From: Burkholderiales bacterium
GTDB lineage: Bacteria; Pseudomonadota; Gammaproteobacteria; Burkholderiales; JACMKV01
Reading direction: 5' to 3'
DNA length: 5,602 nucleotides
NCBI GenBank assembly: GCA_014379915.1
Contig: JACMKV010000458.1
Coordinates: forward strand, 1-5,602
The notes beneath the pieces are model-generated. The model had not been told where the DNA came from, made no database searches, and worked only from the letters and a program-made list of their open reading frames with translations. This document shows positions 1 through 5,343 of the stretch, piece after piece (within the stretch, counting starts at the first letter, position 1; each line of letters starts with the position of its first letter). The position numbers and the translations under genes are program-made.

Positions 1-64
1 CGGCGAGTTTGTGCGGCTTGGTGTTAGGCTTAGCGGTGCGGCAACGGGTGTCGGTCAAGGCCAT
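1..64 (-). CDS. Tyrosine-type site-specific integrase, N-terminal fragment (runs off window)
   Basis: The minus strand reads ATG at 64-62 and then 20 further sense codons to the window edge, giving MALTDTRCRTAKPN followed by TKPHKLA. This matches the opening of integrases with an N-terminal arm-DNA-binding domain (DUF4102, P4/CP4-57-like), which typically start MALTD..(I/C)R.AKP..KP.KL.D. Such enzymes catalyse integration and excision of genomic islands, usually at the 3' end of tRNA genes. The catalytic domain (R-H-R-Y residues) lies outside the window and cannot be checked, so activity is unknown. The gene reads in the same direction as the tRNA-Leu gene and starts 163 bases beyond its 3' end, the standard layout for a tRNA-borne island. 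A GGGGG run at 77-73 lies 8 bases before the ATG and may serve as the ribosome binding site. The family call rests on only 21 residues, but the match is characteristic. Confidence 0.85.
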   Translation of the reverse strand, partial: MALTDTRCRTAKPNTKPHKLA

Positions 65-70
65 TTTGGA

Positions 71-122
71 TACCCCCACTAACGAAAAGTCGATACCCCA
101 AAATGTACCCCCACGTACCCCC
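71..122. repeat. Four short TACCCC(C) repeats upstream of the integrase
   Basis: Copies on the plus strand are TACCCCC at 71-77, TACCCC at 94-99, TACCCCC at 106-112 and TACCCCC at 116-122. On the minus strand these read GGGG(G)TA. Start-to-start distances are 23, 12 and 10 bases, so the last three are about one helical turn apart. They overlap the candidate integrase promoter and the likely ribosome binding site. They could be arm-type sites for the integrase or its excisionase, or a repressor operator. The repeats are seen directly; the function is inferred. Confidence 0.6.
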
Positions 123-131
123 GGATGTCAA
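102..131 (-). promoter_or_regulatory. Candidate sigma-70 promoter of the integrase gene
   Basis: On the minus strand a perfect TTGACA (131-126) is followed after 18 bases by TACATT (107-102), which matches TATAAT at four of six positions. Transcription would begin near position 95, about 30 bases before the integrase ATG. Two TACCCCC repeats lie within the spacer or at its edge, and a third spans the predicted start point. Confidence 0.5.
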
Positions 132-211
132 TGGACTTGCTTGGCAACTAGCGGCTAACTTGCGAGGAGTATTTATTTGTTGTTATTGGGGTTTCTGGAC
201 TTACTTGGACT
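132..211. repeat. TGGACT repeats between tRNA-Leu and integrase
   Basis: TGGACTTGCTTGG (132-144) and TGGACTTACTTGG (196-208) differ at one base of 13. A third TGGACT lies at 206-211, overlapping the second copy. They sit between the tRNA 3' end and the integrase promoter, separated by an AT-rich stretch (about 165-195) that could help DNA bending. They are candidate recombinase or accessory-factor binding sites. No function is shown by sequence alone. Confidence 0.4.
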
Positions 212-227
212 GCTTCGGATCACCTCG

Positions 228-255
228 TGGTGCCGGGAGGGGGAATCGAACCCCC
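228..255 (-). other. Probable chromosomal attachment site at the tRNA 3' end
   Basis: The T-arm and acceptor 3' end of tRNA-Leu, including the encoded CCA, directly face the integrase gene. Tyrosine integrases of this family usually recombine within this part of a tRNA gene and restore it, leaving a direct repeat at the far end of the element. The far repeat is outside the window, so exact core limits cannot be set. The range given covers the T-loop to the CCA. Confidence 0.5.
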
Positions 256-314
256 ATGGTGTTGCCACCGCGGGATTTTGAGTCCCGTGCGTCTACCAAT
301 TCCGCCATCCCGGC
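228..314 (-). tRNA. tRNA-Leu (anticodon CAA)
   Basis: An 87-base class II tRNA is read on the minus strand. The acceptor arms GCCGGGA (314-308) and TCCCGGC pair over 7 bp, and the 3' CCA is encoded (230-228). The anticodon stem CGGGA/TCCCG encloses the loop CTCAAAA, giving anticodon CAA (280-278), which reads UUG codons. The long variable arm forms a GGTG/CACC stem with a GCAA loop, as leucine tRNAs require. The T-arm is GGGGG-TTCGATT-CCCCC. The gene appears fully intact despite the adjoining element. In Escherichia coli the equivalent tRNA-Leu(CAA), leuX, is the attachment site of phage P4 and several pathogenicity islands. Confidence 0.97.
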
Positions 315-323
315 CGGCGTGCG

Positions 324-352
324 ATTATCGCCGAAATCCCCTGCCCCTTCAA
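324..352 (-). promoter_or_regulatory. Promoter of tRNA-Leu
   Basis: On the minus strand TTGAAG (352-347) is separated by exactly 17 bases from GATAAT (329-324), which matches the consensus at five of six positions. Transcription would begin about 7 bases later, within a few bases of the mature tRNA 5' end at 314. It is oriented divergently from queA. No other tRNA is seen in the window, so the gene is probably transcribed singly. Confidence 0.75.
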
Positions 353-384
353 TTGAGAACGCCGGAACGCGGCCAGTCTGCACG

Positions 385-390
385 TACAAT
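385..390 (+). promoter_or_regulatory. Candidate -10 element for queA
   Basis: TACAAT matches TATAAT at five of six positions and lies 7 bases before the ATG at 398. A transcript from it would begin at or next to that start codon and be nearly leaderless. No good -35 box lies 16-18 bases upstream: TTGAGA at 353-358 is 26 bases away. The assignment is therefore weak. Confidence 0.3.
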
Positions 391-397
391 GCGCGCG

Positions 398-1435
398 ATG
401 CAGCTCGACGAATTCGATTTTGATCTGCCTGCCGAACTGGTCGCGCTGCATCCGCTGCCGAAACGCAGCGCGAGCCGGCTGCTGCACCTTGCGTCGGACG
501 GCAGTATCAAGGACCGCCGGTTTTCCGATCTGCCCGAACTGTTGTCGCCCGACGATGTGCTGGTGTTCAACAACACGCGGGTACTGAAGGCGCGATTGTT
601 GGGCGTCAAGCAAAGCGGCGGCAAGATCGAAGCGCTGATCGAGCGCGTGCTCGATCGCTACCACGCGCTTGCGCAAATCCGCGCCAGTCACGCGCCGCGG
701 CCAGGCAGCAGCTTGCTGTTCGGCGCCGACGCCAGCGCCAAGGTTGGTGCTGCCGTCATCGACCGAACTGGCGAATTCTTCCGCTTGCGGTTCGCGCAGC
801 CGGTCATGGAAGTACTGAGCGAGCACGGGCAGACTCCATTGCCGCCCTATATCGATCGCGTTGCCGATGCAGCGGACGAGGTTCGCTATCAGACCGTCTA
901 CGCCAGCGAACCCGGCGCGGTCGCCGCGCCGACTGCCGGATTGCATTTCGATGCCGAGATCCTGGAAAAGCTTGCGGCTTCCGACGTGCAACTTGTTCGG
1001 TTGACGCTGCATGTCGGCGCCGGCACGTTCCAACCGGTCCGCGTACAGAATATCGCCGAGCACCGCATGCACCGCGAGCGTTATTCGATTTCCGAAACCG
1101 TCGCGCGCACCATAGTGGCAGCGAAAGCTGCTGGAAAGCGCATTTGCGCGGTCGGTACGACGAGCCTGCGCGCGCTCGAAGCTTCGGCAGCGGATGGCAG
1201 TGTCAGGGCAGGCGAGGGCGAGACCGACATTTTTATTACGCCCGGCTACCGCTTTCGCGTCGTCGACCGTCTACTGACCAACTTCCACTTGCCGAAATCG
1301 ACTCTGCTGATGCTGGTCTCGGCGTTTGGCGGAATCGATCATGTACGCAGCGCCTATCGGCACGCGATCGACCATCGTTATCGCTTTTTCAGCTATGGCG
1401 ATGCGATGTTGATCGAGCGCGTCGAGCAACCGTAG
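398..1435 (+). CDS. queA: S-adenosylmethionine:tRNA ribosyltransferase-isomerase
   Basis: QueA is cytoplasmic and catalyses the penultimate step of queuosine synthesis. It transfers and isomerises the ribosyl part of S-adenosylmethionine onto preQ1 at tRNA position 34, giving epoxyqueuosine. The 345-residue product is close to the usual length (356 in E. coli). Conserved blocks in order are VFNNTRV (about 56-62), LPPYI (148-152), GAVAAPTAGLHF (173-184), HVGAGTF (205-211), VGTTSLRALE (252-261) and LLTNFHLPKSTLLMLVSAF (292-310). The frame is open back to 227, but that part runs antisense through the tRNA and is not coding. The ATG at 398 aligns with the E. coli start (MQLDEF versus MRVADF); the in-frame ATG at 389 would add three residues. 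Neither has a clear ribosome binding site. tgt follows in the same direction after an unusually long gap. Confidence 0.96.
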   Translation: MQLDEFDFDLPAELVALHPLPKRSASRLLHLASDGSIKDRRFSDLPELLSPDDVLVFNNTRVLKARLLGVKQSGGKIEALIERVLDRYHALAQIRASHAPRPGSSLLFGADASAKVGAAVIDRTGEFFRLRFAQPVMEVLSEHGQTPLPPYIDRVADAADEVRYQTVYASEPGAVAAPTAGLHFDAEILEKLAASDVQLVRLTLHVGAGTFQPVRVQNIAEHRMHRERYSISETVARTIVAAKAAGKRICAVGTTSLRALEASAADGSVRAGEGETDIFITPGYRFRVVDRLLTNFHLPKSTLLMLVSAFGGIDHVRSAYRHAIDHRYRFFSYGDAMLIERVEQP

Positions 1436-1463
1436 TGTGGAATGGCGCGGCAACTTAATCGCC

Positions 1464-1491
1464 TTGGCACGTGCGAGACGGGTGATATTCT
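1464..1491 (+). promoter_or_regulatory. Candidate extended -10 promoter downstream of queA
   Basis: TTGGCA (1464-1469, five of six matches to TTGACA) is followed after 16 bases by TATTCT (1486-1491, four of six). A TG dinucleotide at 1483-1484 sits correctly for an extended -10 (TGaTATTCT). Transcription would begin near 1498, giving tgt a leader of about 350 bases or producing a separate small RNA. Confidence 0.4.
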
Positions 1492-1619
1492 CCCTCGTAG
1501 CACATGCAATCAGCATGGAGCGCCATGTGGTTTTATGTGCGGGGGTTAATTGGGAGGCCCCACCGCGTGCCGCTGATTACATCATGGTCAAGACTTCAGT
1601 CGACTCGCAAAACGGATGA

Positions 1620-1682
1620 TGGGTCGGGTTACCGGCAAGCTACTTGACACCTTGATGTCAGGTAGCCGCGCAATCCGACCTA
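1620..1682 (+). promoter_or_regulatory. Two-tier stem-loop in the tgt leader region
   Basis: The inner hairpin has arms GCTACTTGACA (1639-1649) and TGTCAGGTAGC (1656-1666). All 11 positions pair, one as a G-U wobble, around the six-base loop CCTTGA. An outer stem, TGGGTCGG (1620-1627) with CCGACCTA (1675-1682), adds 8 pairs including one wobble. The two stems are joined by an asymmetric internal loop of 11 and 8 bases. No T run follows, so it is not an intrinsic terminator. It may be an RNA regulatory structure, an RNA-stability element or a dyad operator. The pairing is seen in the sequence; the role is unknown. Confidence 0.5.
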
Positions 1683-1843
1683 CGAGGACTTCGGATATCG
1701 CATCGGGATCTCCCGACCAAACCGGGGCGGAGAATCCAGGATTCATATCTCGGCCCTCCGTTTCTCCTCGGGAGTTGGCAGTTTTTTACCGACAGCGGCC
1801 GCGACCCGCACCGCCTGCAGCAATTTTGCTCGCCTCAAAATAC

Positions 1844-2998
1844 GTGCATATACGATCAATTTTTTCAAGCTCGCCGACGTTCCCGGAGCCGCTGCCGTTT
1901 AGGGTCAGCGCGACCGACGGCGCAGCGCGGCGCGGATTGCTAACGCTTGCTCACGGCGTCGTCGAAACGCCAGCTTTCATGCCGGTTGGCACTTACGGCG
2001 CGGTGAAAGCGATGAGTCCGGGCGAGCTGAGAGACCTGGGCGCGCAAGCCGTTCTCGGCAACACATTTCATCTATGGCTGCGGCCGGGATTGGAAGTTAT
2101 CGAAGCGCACGGCGGACTGCACCGCTTCATGGGTTGGGATGCGCCGATACTGACCGATTCGGGCGGCTTTCAGGTATTCAGCCTTGGCGCGCTGCGTAAG
2201 ATTTGCGAAGACGGCGTTGCGTTCCAGTCGCCAGTCAACGGCGACCGCTGTTTTCTGTCGCCGGAAGAATCGATGCGCATCCAACGCGTGCTTGACTCGG
2301 ATGTCGTGATGATCTTCGACGAATGCACGCCGTATCCTGCCGACGAGGGAATCGCCGCCGAATCCATGCGTTTGTCGTTGCGCTGGGCCGAGCGTTCGAA
2401 GCGCGCCCACGACGGCAACCAGAATGCGCTGTTCGGGATCGTCCAGGGCGGCATGCATGAGGGCCTGCGTGCGGAATCGATTGCTCGATTGAGCGAAATC
2501 GGCTTCGACGGTTATGCGATCGGCGGATTGTCGGTCGGCGAGCCGAAACACGAGATGCAACGCGTGCTCGCATACACCGCGCCGCGTTTGCCGAATGAGC
2601 GGCCACGCTACCTGATGGGCGTCGGCACGCCGGACGACATCGTGTTTGCGGTCGGGCAGGGCATCGATCTGTTCGATTGCGTGCTGCCGACGCGTAACGC
2701 CAGGAATGGCTGGCTATTCACGCGCTTCGGCACGATCAAGCTGCGCAATGCGCAGTACCGGACCGACACCCGACCACTTGACGAAGCCTGCGACTGCTAC
2801 ACCTGCCGCAACTTCACACGCGCTTATCTCCACCATCTGCAGCGCACCAACGAGATACTGGGTGCGAGGCTCAACACCCTGCACAACCTGCACTATTACC
2901 TGGAGTTGATGCGCGGTTTGCGCTCGGCGATCGAAAACCACCAGTTGGACGATTTCACTCGTGCTTTCAAGGGCGCGCGGGCCACCCGATCGTGCTAA
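1844..2998 (+). CDS. tgt: Queuine tRNA-ribosyltransferase (tRNA-guanine transglycosylase)
   Basis: This cytoplasmic enzyme swaps guanine-34 for preQ1 in tRNA-Tyr, -His, -Asn and -Asp, the step before QueA. From the GTG at 1844 the product has 384 residues (E. coli 375). Visible features are FMPVGTYG (45-52), LGNTFHLWLRPG (71-82), ILTDSGGFQVFSLG with active-site Asp105 (102-115), IFDECTPYP with Asp159, and GIDLFDCVLPTRNARNG with nucleophile Asp278. The zinc ligands are Cys316, Cys318, Cys321 and His347. All key residues are present. The start is uncertain: family homology begins at PFRVSATDGAARRG (about residue 18), and no ATG, GTG or TTG lies in frame between it and GTG 1844. TTG 1826 and ATG 1616 are in-frame alternatives. 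None has a good ribosome binding site. yajC follows after 66 bases. Confidence 0.95.
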   Translation: MHIRSIFSSSPTFPEPLPFRVSATDGAARRGLLTLAHGVVETPAFMPVGTYGAVKAMSPGELRDLGAQAVLGNTFHLWLRPGLEVIEAHGGLHRFMGWDAPILTDSGGFQVFSLGALRKICEDGVAFQSPVNGDRCFLSPEESMRIQRVLDSDVVMIFDECTPYPADEGIAAESMRLSLRWAERSKRAHDGNQNALFGIVQGGMHEGLRAESIARLSEIGFDGYAIGGLSVGEPKHEMQRVLAYTAPRLPNERPRYLMGVGTPDDIVFAVGQGIDLFDCVLPTRNARNGWLFTRFGTIKLRNAQYRTDTRPLDEACDCYTCRNFTRAYLHHLQRTNEILGARLNTLHNLHYYLELMRGLRSAIENHQLDDFTRAFKGARATRSC

Positions 2999-3001
2999 AA
3001 T
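2993..3001 (+). promoter_or_regulatory. Probable extended -10 promoter for yajC-secD
   Basis: TGCTAAAAT has the extended -10 form TGn followed by TAAAAT, five of six matches to TATAAT. Its first three hexamer bases are the TAA stop codon of tgt (2996-2998). No good -35 box is visible, which is common for extended -10 promoters. Transcription would begin near 3008 and give a leader of about 57 bases before the yajC start. Confidence 0.5.
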
Positions 3002-3054
3002 TCGCCTTTTTCGCAATTGGCGGTCGGGTTGCTCGCCCTGCTTGCCGTTTATCT

Positions 3055-3058
3055 GGAG
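3055..3058 (+). promoter_or_regulatory. Ribosome binding site deciding the yajC start
   Basis: GGAG lies six bases before the GTG at 3065. This is ideal spacing and supports that GTG over the in-frame TTG at 3017, which would add 16 residues not seen in homologues as I know them. Confidence 0.75.
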
Positions 3059-3064
3059 ATCGTC

Positions 3065-3388
3065 GTGTTAATCAGTGAAGCTCACGCGCAAGCCGGGCCC
3101 GCGCCAGGCGGATTCGATCTGGTCAGCCTGCTGCCCATCATCCTGATGTTCGTGCTGCTGTATTTCCTGATGATCCGTCCGCAGGCCAAGCGCGCCAAAG
3201 AGCATCGCACGATGCTGACCGCGCTGCAAAAGGGCGACGAGGTGATCACCGCCGGCGGAACCCTGGGCCGCGTAACCAAGGTCGGCGACAATTATGTCGG
3301 CCTTGAGGTTTCGAACAACGTCGAGATTCAGGTGCAGAAAGCCGCCATCCAGACGTTGCTGCCCAAGGGTACGATCAAAGGCGTTTAA
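3065..3388 (+). CDS. yajC: Sec translocase accessory membrane protein YajC
   Basis: YajC is a small inner-membrane protein that associates with SecDF and the SecYEG translocon; it is generally dispensable. The product has 107 residues (E. coli 110). It opens with a short Ala/Gln-rich periplasmic N-terminus (MLISEAHAQAG). One membrane segment follows at about residues 19-37 (LVSLLPIILMFVLLYFLMI), ending in the conserved RPQ-KRAKEH junction. The cytoplasmic domain carries the GDEVITAGGTLGRVTKV motif (57-73) and ends LLPKGTIKGV. The GTG start is chosen from a well-spaced GGAG and the betaproteobacterial form of the N-terminus. It sits between tgt and secD, all in one direction. Its stop codon lies inside a palindrome (CGTTTAAACG, 3382-3391). 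Confidence 0.96.
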   Translation: MLISEAHAQAGPAPGGFDLVSLLPIILMFVLLYFLMIRPQAKRAKEHRTMLTALQKGDEVITAGGTLGRVTKVGDNYVGLEVSNNVEIQVQKAAIQTLLPKGTIKGV

Positions 3389-3415
3389 ACGAAGCGGTCA
3401 AATGCCGTTTAAGCC
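3380..3415 (+). promoter_or_regulatory. Stem-loop spanning the yajC stop codon
   Basis: GGCGTTTAAACG (3380-3391) can pair with CGTTTAAGCC (3406-3415) over 10 base pairs with a two-base bulge and a 14-base loop. The first arm contains the yajC TAA stop (3386-3388) and is itself a perfect 10-base palindrome. No T run follows, so termination is unlikely. It could tune mRNA processing between yajC and secD. The 121-base gap to secD holds no gene and no clear promoter that I can see. Confidence 0.3.
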
Positions 3416-3510
3416 TAACCAGGCGTCAAGGCGAAGCTCGAGTTGAATGTGAAAGCAGACGGTCTTTCGACGTAACCCACACCGCTCAATAACCATCTTC
3501 ACGGTTTTAC

Positions 3511-5343
3511 ATGAATCGTTATCCGCTCTGGAAGTACATCGTTATCGGCGTTGCGTTGCTGATCGGCCTGCTGTATACGCTGCCGAATTTTTTCGGCGAA
3601 ACGCCGGCTGTCCAGGTATCTCCGCTACGCTCGTCGACCAAGGTCGATACCGCGCTGCTTGGCAGGGTTGAAGACGCGCTGAGCAAAGCGGGCATTCCGA
3701 CCCGGGGCATTTTCCTCGACGCCAACAGCATCAAGGTCAGGCTCGCCGATACCGATGCGCAGTTGCGCGCCAAGGATGTTCTGCAGGGTGCGCTGGGCGA
3801 GAGTTATATCGTTGCCCTGAACCTGCTGTCGAGCAGCCCGCAATGGCTGTCCACGATCGGCGCGCTGCCGATGTATCTGGGCCTCGATTTGCGCGGCGGC
3901 GTGCATTTCCTGCTCGAAGTCGATATGCGCGCGGCGCTGACCCAGGCCGCGGAGCGGTACGCCAACGACATCCGCAGTGGTCTGCGCGACAAAAAGATTC
4001 CGTATAGCGGCATTACCCGCGACGGTCGGACAGTACAGATTCGCTTCAAGGACAGCGAAGCGCGCAATCGCGCGATTGCAGAAATCGAACGGACCATGCC
4101 GGATCTTGCGCTGCGCGAGCAGGAGCAGGGTGGTGAGTTGCGGCTGATCGCACAGCTGAAACCGGAAGCGCAAACGCGCATTCAGGATTTTGCGCTCCAG
4201 CAGAACATTACGACCTTGCGGAATCGTGTGAACGAACTGGGCGTTGCCGAGCCGATCGTCCAGCAACAGGGCGCAGACCGTGTTGTCGTGCAATTGCCCG
4301 GCGTGCAAGACACCGCCAAAGCCAAGGATATTCTCGGACGCACGGCAACTCTGGAAGTGCGTTTGGTGGACGCCGATCCGCAATCCGATCCCGGCCGGAT
4401 TGCCGCGGCTGTGGGCGGGCAGGCGCCGTTCGGGACCGAGCTTTATTACGAACCGGATGGCCGGCCGATCCTGGTCAAGAAAAACGTCGTATTGACCGGC
4501 GATCGCATTTCCGATGCCCAGCCCGGCTTCGACAGCCAGACCGGCGAGCCGGCCGTCCACATCAATCTCGACGGCAGCGGCGCGCGGATTTTCCAGCAGG
4601 TCACGCGTGAAAACACCGGCAAGCGCATGGCGATTTTGCTGATCGAAAAAGGCAAGGCTGAGGTGGTAACGGCACCCGTCATTCGCCAGGAAATCGGCGG
4701 CGGCCGGGTTCAGATCAGCGGCAGCATGACTACGATCGAGGCGCGCGATGTCGCATTGTTGCTGCGCGCTGGCGCACTGGCTGCGCCGATGGAAATCATC
4801 GAGGAACGCACCGTTGGGCCCAGTCTCGGCGCCGACAATATCAGCAAGGGTTTCCATTCGACGCTATTCGGCTTCGCCGCAATCGCCGTGTTCATGTCGA
4901 TTTATTACCTCGTGTTCGGCGTGATTTCGGTGCTCGCGCTCGCTGCCAACGTGCTGTTTCTGGTTGCCATGCTGTCGATGCTGCAAGCGACGTTGACTTT
5001 GCCCGGCATGGCGGCAATCGCCCTGACCATCGGTATGGCGATCGATGCCAATGTGCTGATCAATGAGCGCATTCGTGAGGAACTGCGCAACGGTGTATCG
5101 CCGCAGGCGGCGATACACACCGGCTATGAACGCGCGTTCGGCACCATTCTCGATTCGAATATCACGACCCTGATCGCCGGCGTAGCCTTGTTTGCGTTCG
5201 GCTCGGGCCCGGTGCGCGGGTTTGCGGTTGTGCTGTGCCTCGGCATTCTGACCTCGATTTTCAGCGCGGTGATGGTGTCGCGCGGCATGGTCAACCTGGT
5301 TTATGGCAGTCGACGTAAAATCGAAAAGCTGCCGATAGGTTAA
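3511..5343 (+). CDS. secD: Protein translocase subunit SecD
   Basis: SecD pairs with SecF in the inner membrane and uses the proton gradient to pull exported proteins to the periplasmic side after SecA-driven transfer through SecYEG. The product has 610 residues (E. coli 615). One membrane segment lies at about 8-25. A large periplasmic part follows with the conserved LGLDLRGGVHFLLEV (123-137) and RNRVNELGVAEP (237-248), reaching LLLRAGALAAPMEIIEERTVGPSLG (about 416-440). Five more membrane segments lie at about 450-468, 472-492, 497-516, 551-571 and 573-594. GMAIDANVLINERIREEL (508-525) contains Asp512, equivalent to the functionally important Asp519 of E. coli. The start is set by the conserved MNRYPLWKY; the ribosome binding site is weak. 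The gene looks intact. Its partner secF is not seen in the 259 bases that follow. Confidence 0.98.
   Translation: MNRYPLWKYIVIGVALLIGLLYTLPNFFGETPAVQVSPLRSSTKVDTALLGRVEDALSKAGIPTRGIFLDANSIKVRLADTDAQLRAKDVLQGALGESYIVALNLLSSSPQWLSTIGALPMYLGLDLRGGVHFLLEVDMRAALTQAAERYANDIRSGLRDKKIPYSGITRDGRTVQIRFKDSEARNRAIAEIERTMPDLALREQEQGGELRLIAQLKPEAQTRIQDFALQQNITTLRNRVNELGVAEPIVQQQGADRVVVQLPGVQDTAKAKDILGRTATLEVRLVDADPQSDPGRIAAAVGGQAPFGTELYYEPDGRPILVKKNVVLTGDRISDAQPGFDSQTGEPAVHINLDGSGARIFQQVTRENTGKRMAILLIEKGKAEVVTAPVIRQEIGGGRVQISGSMTTIEARDVALLLRAGALAAPMEIIEERTVGPSLGADNISKGFHSTLFGFAAIAVFMSIYYLVFGVISVLALAANVLFLVAMLSMLQATLTLPGMAAIALTIGMAIDANVLINERIREELRNGVSPQAAIHTGYERAFGTILDSNITTLIAGVALFAFGSGPVRGFAVVLCLGILTSIFSAVMVSRGMVNLVYGSRRKIEKLPIG

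Larger units (their letters stand above)
1436..1843 (+). other. Long queA-tgt gap, probable structured leader of tgt; no confident gene
   Basis: About 400 bases separate the queA stop from the first plausible tgt start, although these genes are usually adjacent. The stretch contains a promoter-like sequence (1464-1491), a strong two-tier stem-loop (1620-1682), and smaller perfect inverted repeats: TCGGGA-TC-TCCCGA (1703-1716) and GAATCC-A-GGATTC (1732-1744). A T6 run at 1782-1787 follows only a weak CTCC/GGAG stem, so it is not a convincing terminator. Short open frames exist but resemble no family I know. I do not recognise tmRNA, RNase P RNA, SRP RNA, 6S RNA or a preQ1 riboswitch in it. Confidence 0.5.

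Noticed and set aside
227..388. N-terminal extension of the queA frame to an ATG at 227
   Set aside because: It runs antisense through the tRNA-Leu gene and its promoter, and the translation has no match to the QueA N-terminus. Homology begins at 398.
1515..1619. 34-codon frame ending in ATGA overlap with the extended tgt frame
   Set aside because: No ribosome binding site and no recognisable protein. The overlap is noted under the tgt start finding but is not enough for a gene call.
1525..1647. 40-codon frame (MWFYVRGLIG...) with GGAG four bases upstream and its stop inside the 1639-1666 hairpin; considered as a leader peptide sensing queuosine-read codons
   Set aside because: Tyr, His, Asn and Asp codons are not enriched (five of 40, about the ordinary level). 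No family is recognised and the spacing of the GGAG is short, so chance is the better explanation.
1641..1670. TTGACA at 1644-1649 as a -35 promoter box
   Set aside because: No -10-like hexamer lies 16-18 bases downstream (the sequence there is CGCGCA). TTGACA is explained as part of the hairpin arm.
1761..1790. CTCC/GGAG stem followed by T6 as an intrinsic terminator
   Set aside because: The stem is only four pairs and the T run starts about eight bases after it, so it does not meet the usual form.
3017..3064. TTG start for yajC at 3017 adding a hydrophobic 16-residue segment
   Set aside because: The GTG at 3065 has a well-placed GGAG and gives the N-terminus typical of the family. The upstream part overlaps the probable leader.
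3625..4857. Long minus-strand frame of 410 codons opposite secD
   Set aside because: secD is unmistakable on the plus strand. The antisense translation resembles no family I know and is expected from the codon bias of a GC-rich gene.
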